A stretch of DNA of 64,000 nucleotides from Winogradskyella psychrotolerans (GCF_018860545.1 NZ_JAHKPN010000014.1:123353-187352); one strand, 5' to 3'. Counted from the first letter of the stretch, positions 53,864 to 63,236 are shown. A program made the numbers and translations. Notes: generated from the letters alone by a model not told the origin.

Positions 53864-55417
53864 CTAGTTGATTTTCTTGAGTTCTAAATCACCAAAATCA
53901 AAACTGAAATCAGTAATTGGAGCAATATAATCCATGGTCGCTGAAATGGCTTCTCCTCTTTCATTGAACGTAAATTTCACATAAACATCAGCATCATAAC
54001 TTCTGTCATTCCATTTTGCAACAAACGTAGTGGCATTTAGTGGTAACAATGCACCAAACAATCTAGAAGACCGGCTACTTTTTATGGCATATCCTTTGTT
54101 AGCGTCATGAGAAATAATGACATCCCCAAACCAATCATCTGTATACGTGCCTACAATTTGACTTGGTGTTGGTAACGACTTGAGTGTTTTCGCTTTTTCA
54201 ACTTTTGAATACACTGCAACCTTTATACTATCATTATATTTAATAAAATCTGAATTTCTCTTTCCGTATTTTTCTAACCAGTTACGGTTTTCATATCCTA
54301 AATACGCATCTTTGATGGTGTTGGTAATTGTACTAAACGCAGAACCGTTCATTTGATTAGTTAACACCACAATTCCCAAATCCAAATCAGGAATCATAGT
54401 AAATTGCGTCACCGTTCCTAACAACCCTCCGGTATGATACACTTGTTTGTAACCTCCTTTTACATCTGCCACAAACCATCCTAAACCATAACCCTTAAAA
54501 TTAGACGCATACGAATCATCAGCGCTCACTTTTAAAGGAGTTTGCAACTGCCAAAGTTCGTGAAATTGGGTTTTACTTAATAGACGTTCACCATTCTCAG
54601 TTACAGCATCATTCATTAAAAACTTGGACCAGGTTAGCATATCAGTAATATTACTCATAATACCACCTGCTGGATTTGCCGTTTCACTCCAATCATGTGG
54701 AATTTGAATTACTTTACCTTCTGCCATCGTATGCGCATCAATAATATTGGATTTATCCGTGACGCGATTATAAGACGCTTTACTACGCACCATTCCAACA
54801 GGTTTCATAATTTTAGTTTCTATAAAATCTTCCCAAGACAGACCACTTATGCGTTTTAAAACTTCACCTGCGATTATAAACATATTATTGTTATAGGCAA
54901 ATTCACTTCTAAATGAACTTTCAGGTTCTAAATATTTTACGTTATGAATAATGTCACTTACTGTAAAATCACTGCCTTCAGGAAAAAACATGAGATCTCC
55001 TGCTCCCAATCCCATTCCACTGCGATGTGTGACCAAATCTCTAACCGTAAATTCTTCAGTGACCCAAGCATCGTGTAATTGAAATTCTGGAATATGTTGA
55101 CGCACTTTATCATCCCAATTAAGTTTACCAGCGTCTACCATCATTGCTAAAGCAAAACAGGTGAACCCCTTACTATTAGACGCAATACCAACTAAGGTCT
55201 CGTCGTTCATTTCTTTTTTATTGGTTAGCGAACGCACACCATGACCTTTTGAATACACAATTTTACCATCTTTAAAGATTCCCACAGAAATGCCAGGCAC
55301 ATCAAAAGTGGTTAAAGTCTCTTGAATTAAGTCATCAAGTTGTCGCTCATCAATTTGAGCATTGAGTATGCAAAAAAATACAATTAGAAATAATGTAAAA
55401 AAACGTTTTAAAACCAT
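53864..55417 (-). CDS. Secreted serine hydrolase of the beta-lactamase (class C/esterase) family
   Basis: A 517-residue protein with a signal peptide (cleavage near ILNAQ, 21). The catalytic S80-N-S-K83 motif lies in VGIASNSKGFTC; the second motif (Tyr-Asn) is EFAYNNNMFIIAG; and the HTGGLLGTVTQFTM segment stands in for the KTG box. A C-terminal domain of about 130 residues (about 385-517) resembles DUF3471. Homologs hydrolyse peptides or esters and not necessarily beta-lactams. First gene of a three-gene operon with brnQ and a DNA methyltransferase, with no gap to brnQ. A promoter box lies about 30 nt upstream. Confidence 0.88.
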   Translation of the reverse strand: MVLKRFFTLFLIVFFCILNAQIDERQLDDLIQETLTTFDVPGISVGIFKDGKIVYSKGHGVRSLTNKKEMNDETLVGIASNSKGFTCFALAMMVDAGKLNWDDKVRQHIPEFQLHDAWVTEEFTVRDLVTHRSGMGLGAGDLMFFPEGSDFTVSDIIHNVKYLEPESSFRSEFAYNNNMFIIAGEVLKRISGLSWEDFIETKIMKPVGMVRSKASYNRVTDKSNIIDAHTMAEGKVIQIPHDWSETANPAGGIMSNITDMLTWSKFLMNDAVTENGERLLSKTQFHELWQLQTPLKVSADDSYASNFKGYGLGWFVADVKGGYKQVYHTGGLLGTVTQFTMIPDLDLGIVVLTNQMNGSAFSTITNTIKDAYLGYENRNWLEKYGKRNSDFIKYNDSIKVAVYSKVEKAKTLKSLPTPSQIVGTYTDDWFGDVIISHDANKGYAIKSSRSSRLFGALLPLNATTFVAKWNDRSYDADVYVKFTFNERGEAISATMDYIAPITDFSFDFGDLELKKIN

Positions 55418-55445
55418 TGGGTCTTTAATTTAATTTGAATGATTT

Positions 55446-55453
55446 CAAAGATA
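55446..55453 (-). promoter_or_regulatory. Promoter -7 box (TATCTTTG) of the serine hydrolase operon
   Basis: It matches TAnnTTTG on the minus strand, 28 nt upstream of the start at 55417, and lies back to back with the plus-strand box at 55498. Confidence 0.4.
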
Positions 55454-55497
55454 CTAAAATGTTATAATGATTAATGAGTAGAAATACTTTCAAAATA

Positions 55498-55505
55498 TAT
55501 CTTTG
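55498..55505 (+). promoter_or_regulatory. Promoter -7 box (TATCTTTG) with almost no leader
   Basis: It matches TAnnTTTG and ends 5 nt before the ATG of the alpha/beta hydrolase, so the transcript would start at or next to the start codon (leaderless). Confidence 0.4.
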
Positions 55506-55510
55506 CAATT

Positions 55511-56287
55511 ATGATTTTAAATTACAAAAATAGCCGCATTCATTATACGGTCGAAGGACAAGGTAATACGATTGTTTTACTTCACGGTTTTCTTGAAAGT
55601 GTAGCTATGTGGCAAGATTTAGTGGCTGATTTTTCGAAGAATAATCAGGTTATTTGCATTGATTTATTAGGTCACGGACAAACAGACTGCATCGGTTATA
55701 TCCATACAATGGAAACGATGGCAGATGCTGTTTTAGCCGTTATAGATCATTTAAATATTGAAAAAGCACACGTTGTAGGTCATTCCATGGGAGGTTATGT
55801 GGCGTTAGCATTAGCTGAAAAGCAACCAGAACTCTTTAATGGACTTTGCTTAATGAATTCCACATATGAAGCTGATGATACTGCCCGACAATTAATTAGA
55901 ACTCGTGCTTCCGAAATGGCACAACAAAATTATGAGGTTTTGGTGAAAATGTCATTTGCCAATCTATTTGCACCAGAGAGTAAAGCCACTTATAATGTAG
56001 CCTATGAAAAAGCTCTTCAATTAGCGTTGCAAACACCACTACAAGGTTATATTGCTGCACAAGAAGGTATGAAACTTAGACCTCACCGTTTTGACATCTT
56101 CAAGTCCTTGAATTGCAAAAAATTAATCATTATTGGAAAAAAAGACCGCCTTATAGCTAGTGAACAAATTTTAGAGCAAATTAAAGACACAGACATTGCT
56201 TTTGTAGAATTTTCAGAAGGACATATGAGTTATATTGAAAATAAATCAGATTTATCTTACAGTTTATTACGTTTTATCGAAAAATAA
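55511..56287 (+). CDS. Alpha/beta hydrolase
   Basis: A 258-residue cytoplasmic hydrolase with the catalytic triad S92 (VGHSMGG), D212 (IGKKDRLI) and H238 (SEGHMSY). The oxyanion segment LLHGFLES and the DLLGHGQTD loop are standard for esterase/lactonase-type enzymes. The MenH group is one possibility, but nothing in the surroundings supports it. The substrate is unknown. It is monocistronic and divergent from the serine hydrolase operon. Confidence 0.9.
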   Translation: MILNYKNSRIHYTVEGQGNTIVLLHGFLESVAMWQDLVADFSKNNQVICIDLLGHGQTDCIGYIHTMETMADAVLAVIDHLNIEKAHVVGHSMGGYVALALAEKQPELFNGLCLMNSTYEADDTARQLIRTRASEMAQQNYEVLVKMSFANLFAPESKATYNVAYEKALQLALQTPLQGYIAAQEGMKLRPHRFDIFKSLNCKKLIIIGKKDRLIASEQILEQIKDTDIAFVEFSEGHMSYIENKSDLSYSLLRFIEK

Positions 56288-56365
56288 GTCCCTTAAACGT
56301 TTTGTTTGAATTTATTTTCTAAGTTTACTGAAGAGATTAAAAAATAAATCGTAAACAACCACATT

Positions 56366-56608
56366 ATGAAACCTAACAAACTCTACTGTGATTTATTTGG
56401 ACATAATTATCAGATTACCAAAAAAGTTACCAACCATGTCAATGAGTACACTTGTAAATGTTGCAAAAAACAATTAACAACGAACAGCAATGGTAGACTC
56501 ACAGAACTAACCCCTAAGCATCAAGACATAAATACAGCTCTTGAGCGTCTTTACAACAATAAAGCAATGCGTTTGAAGCGAAAAACACTCACTTCGTCGA
56601 TTTGTTAA
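56366..56608 (+). CDS. Small Cys/His-rich protein, paralog 1 of 3
   Basis: An 80-residue basic protein. C8, H13, H24, C30 and C33 form a C-x4-H-x16-C-x2-C pattern with an extra His, as in a small zinc-ribbon. The YCDLFGHNY block and the C-terminal LTPKHQDINTALERLY helix recur in the paralogs at 56690 and 58344. No signal or membrane segment. The function is unknown; DNA, RNA or protein binding through a metal site is a reasonable guess. Confidence 0.65.
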   Translation: MKPNKLYCDLFGHNYQITKKVTNHVNEYTCKCCKKQLTTNSNGRLTELTPKHQDINTALERLYNNKAMRLKRKTLTSSIC

Positions 56609-56689
56609 TTGTTGATAACTTTTAAGTAACTAATTTTCTTATCTTTAGAATCCCTATTATTATGATAACATCTCTAAGAAAACTAGTTA

Positions 56690-56920
56690 ATGAAAAACAT
56701 TTATTGCTCATTATTTGGACATGATTATACAGTCTCCAAAAATGTTACTTATCACGTTAAAGAATATAAGTGTAAAAATTGTAAAACAGAAATGACCATC
56801 GATGGAGATGGAAAATTCATCCCTCTAACACCAAAATTCAAAGAAATTAATAGCGTATTGCATCGCGTACACAATAAGCGTTTAGAAAAAGGACAAAAAC
56901 TTTTTATGCTTAATCTTTAA
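56690..56920 (+). CDS. Small Cys/His-rich protein, paralog 2 of 3
   Basis: A 76-residue protein with C6, H11, H22, C28 and C31, the same spacing as paralog 1, and the same YCSLFGHDY and LTPKFKEINSVLHRVH blocks. It lies 81 nt after paralog 1 on the same strand, suggesting tandem duplication. Its last 11 nt overlap the 3' end of thiL on the opposite strand. Function unknown. Confidence 0.65.
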   Translation: MKNIYCSLFGHDYTVSKNVTYHVKEYKCKNCKTEMTIDGDGKFIPLTPKFKEINSVLHRVHNKRLEKGQKLFMLNL

Positions 56921-57956
56921 GCGCGTTCCAACCCTTAGCTATTATAGCAATTTTTTCATCCGCTCTAGTGACTAAGTGCATACCTCTGTCTTCTTCTGTC
57001 ATATAACCAATAACGGTTAAATTAGGATTGCCTTTTATTTTAGGAAAATCTTCTTGAGAAATCGTCATTAATAATTCATAATCCTCACCTCCATTTAAAG
57101 CAATGGTAGTGCTATCTATATTAAATTCCTCACAAGTAGAAATCACCTGAGGATCTAAAGGTATTTTTGTTTCATACAAATCTACACCAACCTTACTTTG
57201 TTTGCATAAATGAATGATCTCAGATGAAATTCCGTCACTAACATCTATCATACTTGTCGGTTTAACGTCTAAATCCTTCAGTAATTCCACGATATCTTTT
57301 CGAGCTTCAGGCTTTAATTGTCGTTCAATGATATAGGTATACATTGATAAATCTGGCTGGTTATTAGGATTCACTTTAAAAACTTCTTTTTCACGTTCAA
57401 GCACTTGTAATCCCATAAATGCTCCACCAAGATCACCGGTTACCACCAACAAGTCATTTGGCTTTGCACCAGATCTTAACACTTCATCTCCTTTTTCAAC
57501 TTCTCCAATTGCCGTTACAGAAATAATTAAACCAGAGGTTGAAGATGTTGTATCTCCACCAACAACATCAACATTGTAAAATTTGGCAGCCATCGTAATC
57601 CCTGCATATAATTCTTCTAATGCTTCCAACGGAAAACGATTTGAAACCGCTATAGAAACCGTGACTTGAGTTGCCATAGCATTCATAGCATAAATATCCG
57701 ATAAGTTAACCACTATGGCCTTATAGCCTAAATGTTTTAGAGGCGCATAACTCAAATCAAAATGCACACCTTCTACTAATAAATCCGTAGAAACAACAAT
57801 TTGTTTATTAGCAAAATTTAGAATAGCAGCATCATCTCCAATACTTTTTACAGTTGATGTTTGGGTGACTTTAAAATGATCCGTTAAATGTTCAATCAAT
57901 TTAAATTCTCCTAATTCACTCAAAGGAGTACGTTTTGGGTTTTTATCTTCAATCAT
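56910..57956 (-). CDS. thiL: Thiamine-monophosphate kinase
   Basis: A 348-residue protein of the PurM/ThiL ATP-binding fold. Motifs: SIGDDAAIL near 38-46, VGGDTTSSTSGLIISVTAIG (Mg/ATP), VTGDLGGAFMGLQVL, DVSDGISSEI and LNGGEDYELLMT. It phosphorylates thiamine monophosphate to the diphosphate cofactor. No other thiamine gene is nearby. A TATTTTTG box ends 4 nt before its start codon, so the transcript may be leaderless. Its stop region overlaps a convergent small gene. Confidence 0.93.
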   Translation of the reverse strand: MIEDKNPKRTPLSELGEFKLIEHLTDHFKVTQTSTVKSIGDDAAILNFANKQIVVSTDLLVEGVHFDLSYAPLKHLGYKAIVVNLSDIYAMNAMATQVTVSIAVSNRFPLEALEELYAGITMAAKFYNVDVVGGDTTSSTSGLIISVTAIGEVEKGDEVLRSGAKPNDLLVVTGDLGGAFMGLQVLEREKEVFKVNPNNQPDLSMYTYIIERQLKPEARKDIVELLKDLDVKPTSMIDVSDGISSEIIHLCKQSKVGVDLYETKIPLDPQVISTCEEFNIDSTTIALNGGEDYELLMTISQEDFPKIKGNPNLTVIGYMTEEDRGMHLVTRADEKIAIIAKGWNALKD

Positions 57957-58343
57957 AATGCAAAAATATTATGCTTTTATGACATAGCCGTACATTGTTA
58001 ACAATTTTATATAGCATTCTGTTACTATCCTGAATTTTAAATCAAATAAAAAAACACTAATAACAATAATTAAAGACACTTTACACTATTCAAAACAGGT
58101 TTCTAGAGATAAAAATAACCACTTAAATTCATAAAAACATAAAAGTCTCTACATCATTTCATTCGCTCCTTAATACCTATTTTCAGAAATCATTTTAACC
58201 CCTCTTTTGTATTCATAAAGAGAGTCATTTTTAAAAAAAATCCGACGAAATACATCCATTTTGTGCATTTCATCGAAAATTTAAGTATTATGACTTGTTT
58301 TATGTTTGATTTTTTAAATTGTCCCACCCTAAGTTTATAACCT
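57957..58343. other. 387-bp gap between thiL and the third Cys/His gene
   Basis: Very AT-rich. It holds the thiL promoter box at its left end, a weak CTCTTT/AAAGAG hairpin (58202-58222) and a TATGTTTG box (58301-58308) that could drive the gene at 58344. No gene is seen. Confidence 0.5.
57961..57968 (-). promoter_or_regulatory. Promoter -7 box (TATTTTTG) of thiL, almost no leader
   Basis: It matches TAnnTTTG on the minus strand and ends 4 nt before the thiL start codon at 57956. Confidence 0.4.
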
Positions 58344-58583
58344 ATGAAATCCAACTCTACTATCACCCTACCTTGTGCTGTATTTGGCCACAATTATGAA
58401 AGATCTAAAACAAATATAGATCACACAATTGAACTCACATGTTCGCATTGCGACACCGTAGTCATTACAGATCGTCACGGTAATTTTGAAAACATCACTG
58501 TGGCTAATAGTCAAATAGCAGATACCTTACAAGAGCTATATCGTCTTACTAGGCGTATCCCTAAATCTAAAGTAGCTATTTAA
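58344..58583 (+). CDS. Small Cys/His-rich protein, paralog 3 of 3
   Basis: A 79-residue protein with C11, H16, H27, C33 and C36, exactly the spacing of the two paralogs at 56366 and 56690, and a matching CAVFGHNY block. The C-terminal helix (ANSQIADTLQELYRLTRR) keeps the pattern with other residues. thiL and a 387-bp gap separate it from the other two. It lies 136 nt upstream of the suf operon on the same strand. Function unknown. Confidence 0.62.
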   Translation: MKSNSTITLPCAVFGHNYERSKTNIDHTIELTCSHCDTVVITDRHGNFENITVANSQIADTLQELYRLTRRIPKSKVAI

Positions 58584-58679
58584 ATATACTTTTCTTTAGC
58601 TTTATCTACAATAGCCAAACCCTATCAAATCATATGCTAATATAATGTTAGTACCTATGGTAAAACCTTTGTTATATCG

Positions 58680-58687
58680 TATATTTG
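58680..58687 (+). promoter_or_regulatory. Promoter -7 box (TATATTTG) of the suf operon
   Basis: It matches TAnnTTTG and lies 32 nt before the first suf start codon. The -33 element is not clear. Confidence 0.4.
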
Positions 58688-58719
58688 CGTTCTATTTAGA
58701 ATTCATCTAGTTAAACGAT

Positions 58720-59049
58720 ATGATTAAAGTTTCTGATCACGCAAAAAAGAAAGTCATAGAACTTATGACTGACGATGGCTTCAACCCTGTAACAGACTAC
58801 GTACGTGTAGGTGTTAAAAGTGGTGGTTGCTCTGGTTTATCTTACGACTTAAAGTTTGATAACAAACAAGCCGACGATGATAAAGTATTTGAAGACAATG
58901 ATGTTAAAATTATTGTAGACAAAAAAAGCTTTCTCTACCTCATCGGTACTACACTAGAATATTCTGGAGGATTAAACGGAACTGGTTTCGTTTTTAACAA
59001 TCCTAATGCCAACCGAACTTGCGGTTGCGGTGAATCATTTTCACTTTAA
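58720..59049 (+). CDS. sufA: A-type iron-sulfur carrier protein (SufA/IscA-like)
   Basis: A 109-residue HesB/IscA-fold protein with the three conserved cysteines C37 (SGGCSGLSYDL), C101 and C103 (RTCGCGESF). A-type carriers receive a cluster from the SufBCD scaffold and hand it to target proteins. It opens the suf operon, 15 nt before sufB. Whether it is named SufA, IscA or ErpA cannot be settled from sequence; context favours SufA. Confidence 0.9.
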   Translation: MIKVSDHAKKKVIELMTDDGFNPVTDYVRVGVKSGGCSGLSYDLKFDNKQADDDKVFEDNDVKIIVDKKSFLYLIGTTLEYSGGLNGTGFVFNNPNANRTCGCGESFSL

Positions 59050-59064
59050 AATTAAAACAAAGAC

Positions 59065-60513
59065 ATGTCAAAATATACCGAAGACGACTTAAGGGAAGAA
59101 TTAAAAACTAAGGAATACGAATACGGTTTTTACACAGATATTGAATCTGAAACTTTTCCTGTTGGATTAAATGAAGAAATTGTAATCGCCATTTCTAAGA
59201 AAAAAGAAGAGCCAGAATGGATGACCGAATGGCGTTTAGAAGCTTTTAAGGTTTGGAAAGAAATGGAAGAGCCAGATTGGGCTAATGTCCATTACCAGAA
59301 ACCAGATTTTCAAGCGATTTCTTATTACTCTGCGCCAAACAGCAAACCAAAATACGATAGTATTGATGAAGTTGATCCAGAATTATTGGCCACTTTTGAA
59401 AAATTAGGTATCTCATTAGACGAGCAAAAGAAATTAGCTGGTGTAGCTATGGATGTGGTTGTTGATTCAGTTTCTGTAGCTACAACATTTAAAAAGACTT
59501 TAGGTGAAAAAGGTATCATCTTTATGAGTATTTCTGAAGCCATAAAGGAACACCCTGAATTAGTTAGAAAACATTTGGGAACTGTGGTGCCACAAAAAGA
59601 TAATTTTTACGCCGCTCTAAATTCTGCTGTATTTAGTGATGGATCGTTCTGTTACATTCCTAAAGGGGTACGTTGCCCAATGGAATTATCAACTTACTTT
59701 AGAATAAACCAAGCAGGAACTGGTCAGTTTGAAAGAACTTTAGTTGTTGCTGATGAAGGTAGTTACGTCTCATACCTAGAAGGTTGTACTGCTCCAAGTA
59801 GAGATGAAAATCAATTACATGCCGCTGTTGTAGAATTGATAGCATTAGATGATGCTGAAATAAAATATTCAACAGTACAAAACTGGTATCCTGGAAATGC
59901 TGAAGGAAAAGGAGGAGTTTTCAACTTTGTAACTAAAAGAGGACTTTGTGAGAAAAACGCAAAAATATCTTGGACACAAGTTGAAACGGGTTCTGCAGTG
60001 ACATGGAAATACCCGAGTTGTGTATTAAAAGGGGATAACTCGGTTGGAGAATTTTACTCTATTGCTGTGACTAACAATTATCAGCAAGCGGATACAGGCA
60101 CTAAGATGATTCACTTAGGAAAGAACACAAAATCAACAATTATATCTAAAGGAATCTCTGCTGGTAAATCGCAAAATTCGTATCGTGGATTGGTTCAAAT
60201 TAATTCTCGAGCAGAAAATGCGCGTAATTTTTCACAATGTGATAGTTTATTAATGGGAAATGAATGTGGTGCACACACCTTCCCATATATTGAAGCAAAA
60301 AACAAAAGTGCCATGATTGAGCACGAAGCAACAACTAGTAAGATTGGTGAAGACCAAATATTCTACTGTAATCAAAGAGGTATCGATACAGAAAAAGCAA
60401 TTGCGTTAATTGTAAATGGTTTTAGCAAAGAAGTCCTCAATAAGTTACCAATGGAATTTGCTGTTGAAGCTCAAAAACTACTAGAAATAAGCTTAGAAGG
60501 TTCTGTAGGATAA
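59065..60513 (+). CDS. sufB: Fe-S cluster assembly scaffold SufB
   Basis: A 482-residue protein of the normal SufB length. Family segments include [60 protein letters not shown] and [20 protein letters not shown], with Cys residues in GLCEKNAKI and NECGAH. It forms the SufBC2D scaffold where clusters are built. It lies second in the operon after sufA. Confidence 0.97.
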   Translation: MSKYTEDDLREELKTKEYEYGFYTDIESETFPVGLNEEIVIAISKKKEEPEWMTEWRLEAFKVWKEMEEPDWANVHYQKPDFQAISYYSAPNSKPKYDSIDEVDPELLATFEKLGISLDEQKKLAGVAMDVVVDSVSVATTFKKTLGEKGIIFMSISEAIKEHPELVRKHLGTVVPQKDNFYAALNSAVFSDGSFCYIPKGVRCPMELSTYFRINQAGTGQFERTLVVADEGSYVSYLEGCTAPSRDENQLHAAVVELIALDDAEIKYSTVQNWYPGNAEGKGGVFNFVTKRGLCEKNAKISWTQVETGSAVTWKYPSCVLKGDNSVGEFYSIAVTNNYQQADTGTKMIHLGKNTKSTIISKGISAGKSQNSYRGLVQINSRAENARNFSQCDSLLMGNECGAHTFPYIEAKNKSAMIEHEATTSKIGEDQIFYCNQRGIDTEKAIALIVNGFSKEVLNKLPMEFAVEAQKLLEISLEGSVG

Positions 60514-60535
60514 CATAATTATAAAGATTCATAAA

Positions 60536-60943
60536 ATGAAAAAAATCAGTCTTATCATTATTTTAGCTTTAGTAATGTTCGCGTGTAAAAACGACACAAA
60601 ACAACCTGTTGATTTAGAAGAAAATCGTGCAAAATCATATGATCAAAACGATGGATTTATTACTGTAAAAGGGGATTTTGTGTATTACGCAGATGCCGCT
60701 GTTTTACAAACACCAAAAGAAATCTTTGGTGTGGTTATCGATGAGAATATGCACATATTGGCTGAACAAGTTAAAGCATTTAAGACAGAAGATACGGACA
60801 TGGTTCCTGTTACTGTGAGAGTGAGAAAATTTGAAAAAGATAAAGACGAAGAAGGTTGGCAATTCAAAGTAGAAATTAAGGAGATTTTAAAAGTGGAAGC
60901 ACCAGACCCGAATAAAGAAGATGTTATAAAATTAGCAAATTAA
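60536..60943 (+). CDS. Lipoprotein embedded in the suf operon, unknown function
   Basis: A 135-residue protein with a lipoprotein signal (ALVMFAC, Cys 17), then an acidic linker and a small beta-rich domain (about 38-125: [24 protein letters not shown]-like [23 protein letters not shown]). It sits between sufB (22 nt) and sufC (4 nt), so it is certainly part of the transcript, yet it is exported whereas Suf assembly is cytoplasmic. No cysteine or histidine cluster that would bind iron or an Fe-S cluster is visible in the mature part. Not recognised. Confidence 0.65.
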   Translation: MKKISLIIILALVMFACKNDTKQPVDLEENRAKSYDQNDGFITVKGDFVYYADAAVLQTPKEIFGVVIDENMHILAEQVKAFKTEDTDMVPVTVRVRKFEKDKDEEGWQFKVEIKEILKVEAPDPNKEDVIKLAN

Positions 60944-60947
60944 AACT

Positions 60948-61700
60948 ATGTTAAAGATTAATAATTTACACGCAAGTGTAGAAGATAAAAGTATATTAAA
61001 AGGTATAAATCTTGAGGTAAAACCAGGCGAAGTACATGCGATTATGGGACCTAACGGTTCTGGTAAAAGTACCCTTGCTTCTGTAATTGCTGGTAAGGAA
61101 GAATATGAAGTTACCGAAGGTAATATCTTGCTAGACGAAGAAGATATTGAAGAATTATCCGCAGAAGAACGTGCACACAAAGGTGTGTTCTTATCGTTTC
61201 AATATCCTGTAGAAATTCCTGGAGTAAGTGTGACTAACTTTATGAGAACAGCTATAAATGAAACTCGTAAAGCAAAAGGCTTAGAAGACATGCCTGCAAA
61301 AGACATGTTAAAAATGATTCGTGATAAATCAGAACTATTAGAAATTGATCGTAAATTTTTATCACGCTCATTAAACGAAGGGTTTTCTGGTGGTGAGAAA
61401 AAACGAAATGAAATCTTTCAAATGGCGATGTTAGAACCAAAATTAGCCATCCTAGATGAAACGGATTCTGGTTTAGATATCGATGCGCTACGTATTGTTG
61501 CTAATGGTGTCAACAAGTTAAAATCAAAAGACAACGCGGTTATTGTTATTACGCACTACCAACGTTTGTTAGATTATATTGTTCCTGATTTTGTTCACGT
61601 TTTATACAATGGAAAAATTGTAAAATCTGGAGGAAAAGAATTAGCACACGAGTTAGAAGCTAAAGGTTACGACTGGATTAAGGAAGAGGTTAACGCCTAA
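60948..61700 (+). CDS. sufC: Fe-S cluster assembly ATPase SufC
   Basis: A 250-residue ABC-type ATPase with Walker [10 protein letters not shown] (about 34-42), signature [11 protein letters not shown], Walker [15 protein letters not shown] and switch histidine VITHYQR. The SufC-specific [13 protein letters not shown] loop is present. It is not linked to a membrane domain and drives rearrangement of the SufB-SufD scaffold. It starts 4 nt after the embedded lipoprotein. Confidence 0.97.
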   Translation: MLKINNLHASVEDKSILKGINLEVKPGEVHAIMGPNGSGKSTLASVIAGKEEYEVTEGNILLDEEDIEELSAEERAHKGVFLSFQYPVEIPGVSVTNFMRTAINETRKAKGLEDMPAKDMLKMIRDKSELLEIDRKFLSRSLNEGFSGGEKKRNEIFQMAMLEPKLAILDETDSGLDIDALRIVANGVNKLKSKDNAVIVITHYQRLLDYIVPDFVHVLYNGKIVKSGGKELAHELEAKGYDWIKEEVNA

Positions 61701-61922
61701 TTAGTAAGCCAGTGGTCAGTATTTAGTAGGCGGTTGCTTCCTCTATTCTGATTACTCTGAATTAAAATTAAATAAAAATTAATTATTAAATTTTGATGGT
61801 AGTTGCTCAGTGGCATTTGATTTTATACTACCCATAAATTAATATAGAATAATCAATTTTACAGTTATAGTTAACAATTTTGTGGACTGAAAACTGAAGA
61901 CTGATTACTGAAGACTTAAAAC
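61701..61922. repeat. sufC-sufD spacer with short degenerate direct repeats
   Basis: This 222-bp spacer is out of keeping with the 4-22 nt gaps elsewhere in the operon. Its left end contains CAGTGGTCAGTATTTAGTAGG and its right end CTGAAAACTGAAGACTGATTA plus CTGAAGACT just before the sufD start: imperfect CAGT/ACTG-type repeats seen in flavobacterial intergenic DNA. The middle is AT-rich with nothing recognisable, though a second promoter could lie there. Confidence 0.5.
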
Positions 61923-63236
61923 ATGAGTTTAAAAGAAAAATTAGTATCGTCATTTATGGCATTAGAGGACACTGTTGATGTGCACTCGTCAATACATGAC
62001 ATTCGTACTGAAGCTATAAAGAATTTTGAAGCTGAAGGGTTTCCTACTAAGCGACAAGAAGATTGGAAATACACATCATTGAATTCGATTTTAAAGCACG
62101 ACTACAGCGTGTTTCCTAAAAATGAGAATGCATTAGAATTTAAAGATATTAAACAGTATTTTATACATGATATTGATTCGTATAAAATCATTTTTATCGA
62201 CGGGAAGTATTCATCGCACTTATCGCAAACCACACATGATGGTTTAGATGTTTGTTTAATGTCTGCAGCGCTAACCAAACCAAAATACAAAGTAATTATT
62301 GATAATTATTTCAATAAAATCGCTGGAAAAAATGGTTTAACATCGTTAAATACGGCGTTCTCTTTAGAAGGTGCCTATATCAATATTCCTAAGAATAAAG
62401 TCGTTGATAAACCGATTCAGATTATTCATTTTTCAACAGGAAATGAATCGGCAGTCATGTTACAACCTCGTAATTTAATTGTGGTTAATGAAAACTCTCA
62501 TGTTCAGATTATTGAACGTCATCAGAGTTTAACCGACAATCCTGTTTTAACGAATTCTGTTACTGAAATCTTTACTAATAAACGTGCCATTGTAGATTAT
62601 TATAAGATTCAGAATGATAATGAAAATGCTTCGTTAATAGACAGTACATACATCAACCAAAAACAGGAAAGTTTAGCTAAAGTCCACACCTTTTCTTTTG
62701 GAGGTAAATTGATTAGAAATAATCTAGAATTTTACCAAAATGGAGAGCGTATTGATTCTACCATGAAAGGCATCACCATTATTGGTAATAAGCAACATGT
62801 AGACCACAACACTTTAGTGCATCATATTGAACCTAATTGCGAAAGCCACCAAGATTATAAAGGTATTTTTGATGATAACGCCACAGGTGTATTTAATGGA
62901 AAGGTTGTTGTTGAAAAATTAGCACAGAAAACGAACGCATTTCAGGCAAATAATAACATTTTAATTAGTGACAAAGCGAGCATTAACACCAAACCTCAAT
63001 TGGAGATTTTTGCAGATGATGTAAAATGTTCTCATGGTTGTACTATTGGTCAATTAGATGAAAGTGCTATGTTTTACTTACGTTCTAGAGGTATTCCTGA
63101 AAAAGAAGCACGCGCTTTATTGATGTTTGCTTTTAGTAATAACGTTATGAATTCTGTTAAAATACCAGAACTTAAAAACAGAATTACTAAGATTATAGCT
63201 GAGAAATTAGGTGTTAATCTTGGGTTTGACTTATAA
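61923..63236 (+). CDS. sufD: Fe-S cluster assembly protein SufD
   Basis: A 437-residue SufB/SufD-family protein: N-terminal PTKRQEDWKYTSL, the core beta-helix region with YQNGERIDSTMKGITII, HHIEPNCESHQDYKGIFDD and KTNAFQANNNILISDKASI, and the C-terminal DDVKCSHGCTIGQLDESAMF. It partners SufB and SufC in the scaffold and is thought to help iron entry. A 222-bp repeat-containing spacer separates it from sufC. The cysteine desulfurase sufS, often the next gene, is not present; a convergent serine hydrolase follows. Confidence 0.96.
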   Translation: MSLKEKLVSSFMALEDTVDVHSSIHDIRTEAIKNFEAEGFPTKRQEDWKYTSLNSILKHDYSVFPKNENALEFKDIKQYFIHDIDSYKIIFIDGKYSSHLSQTTHDGLDVCLMSAALTKPKYKVIIDNYFNKIAGKNGLTSLNTAFSLEGAYINIPKNKVVDKPIQIIHFSTGNESAVMLQPRNLIVVNENSHVQIIERHQSLTDNPVLTNSVTEIFTNKRAIVDYYKIQNDNENASLIDSTYINQKQESLAKVHTFSFGGKLIRNNLEFYQNGERIDSTMKGITIIGNKQHVDHNTLVHHIEPNCESHQDYKGIFDDNATGVFNGKVVVEKLAQKTNAFQANNNILISDKASINTKPQLEIFADDVKCSHGCTIGQLDESAMFYLRSRGIPEKEARALLMFAFSNNVMNSVKIPELKNRITKIIAEKLGVNLGFDL

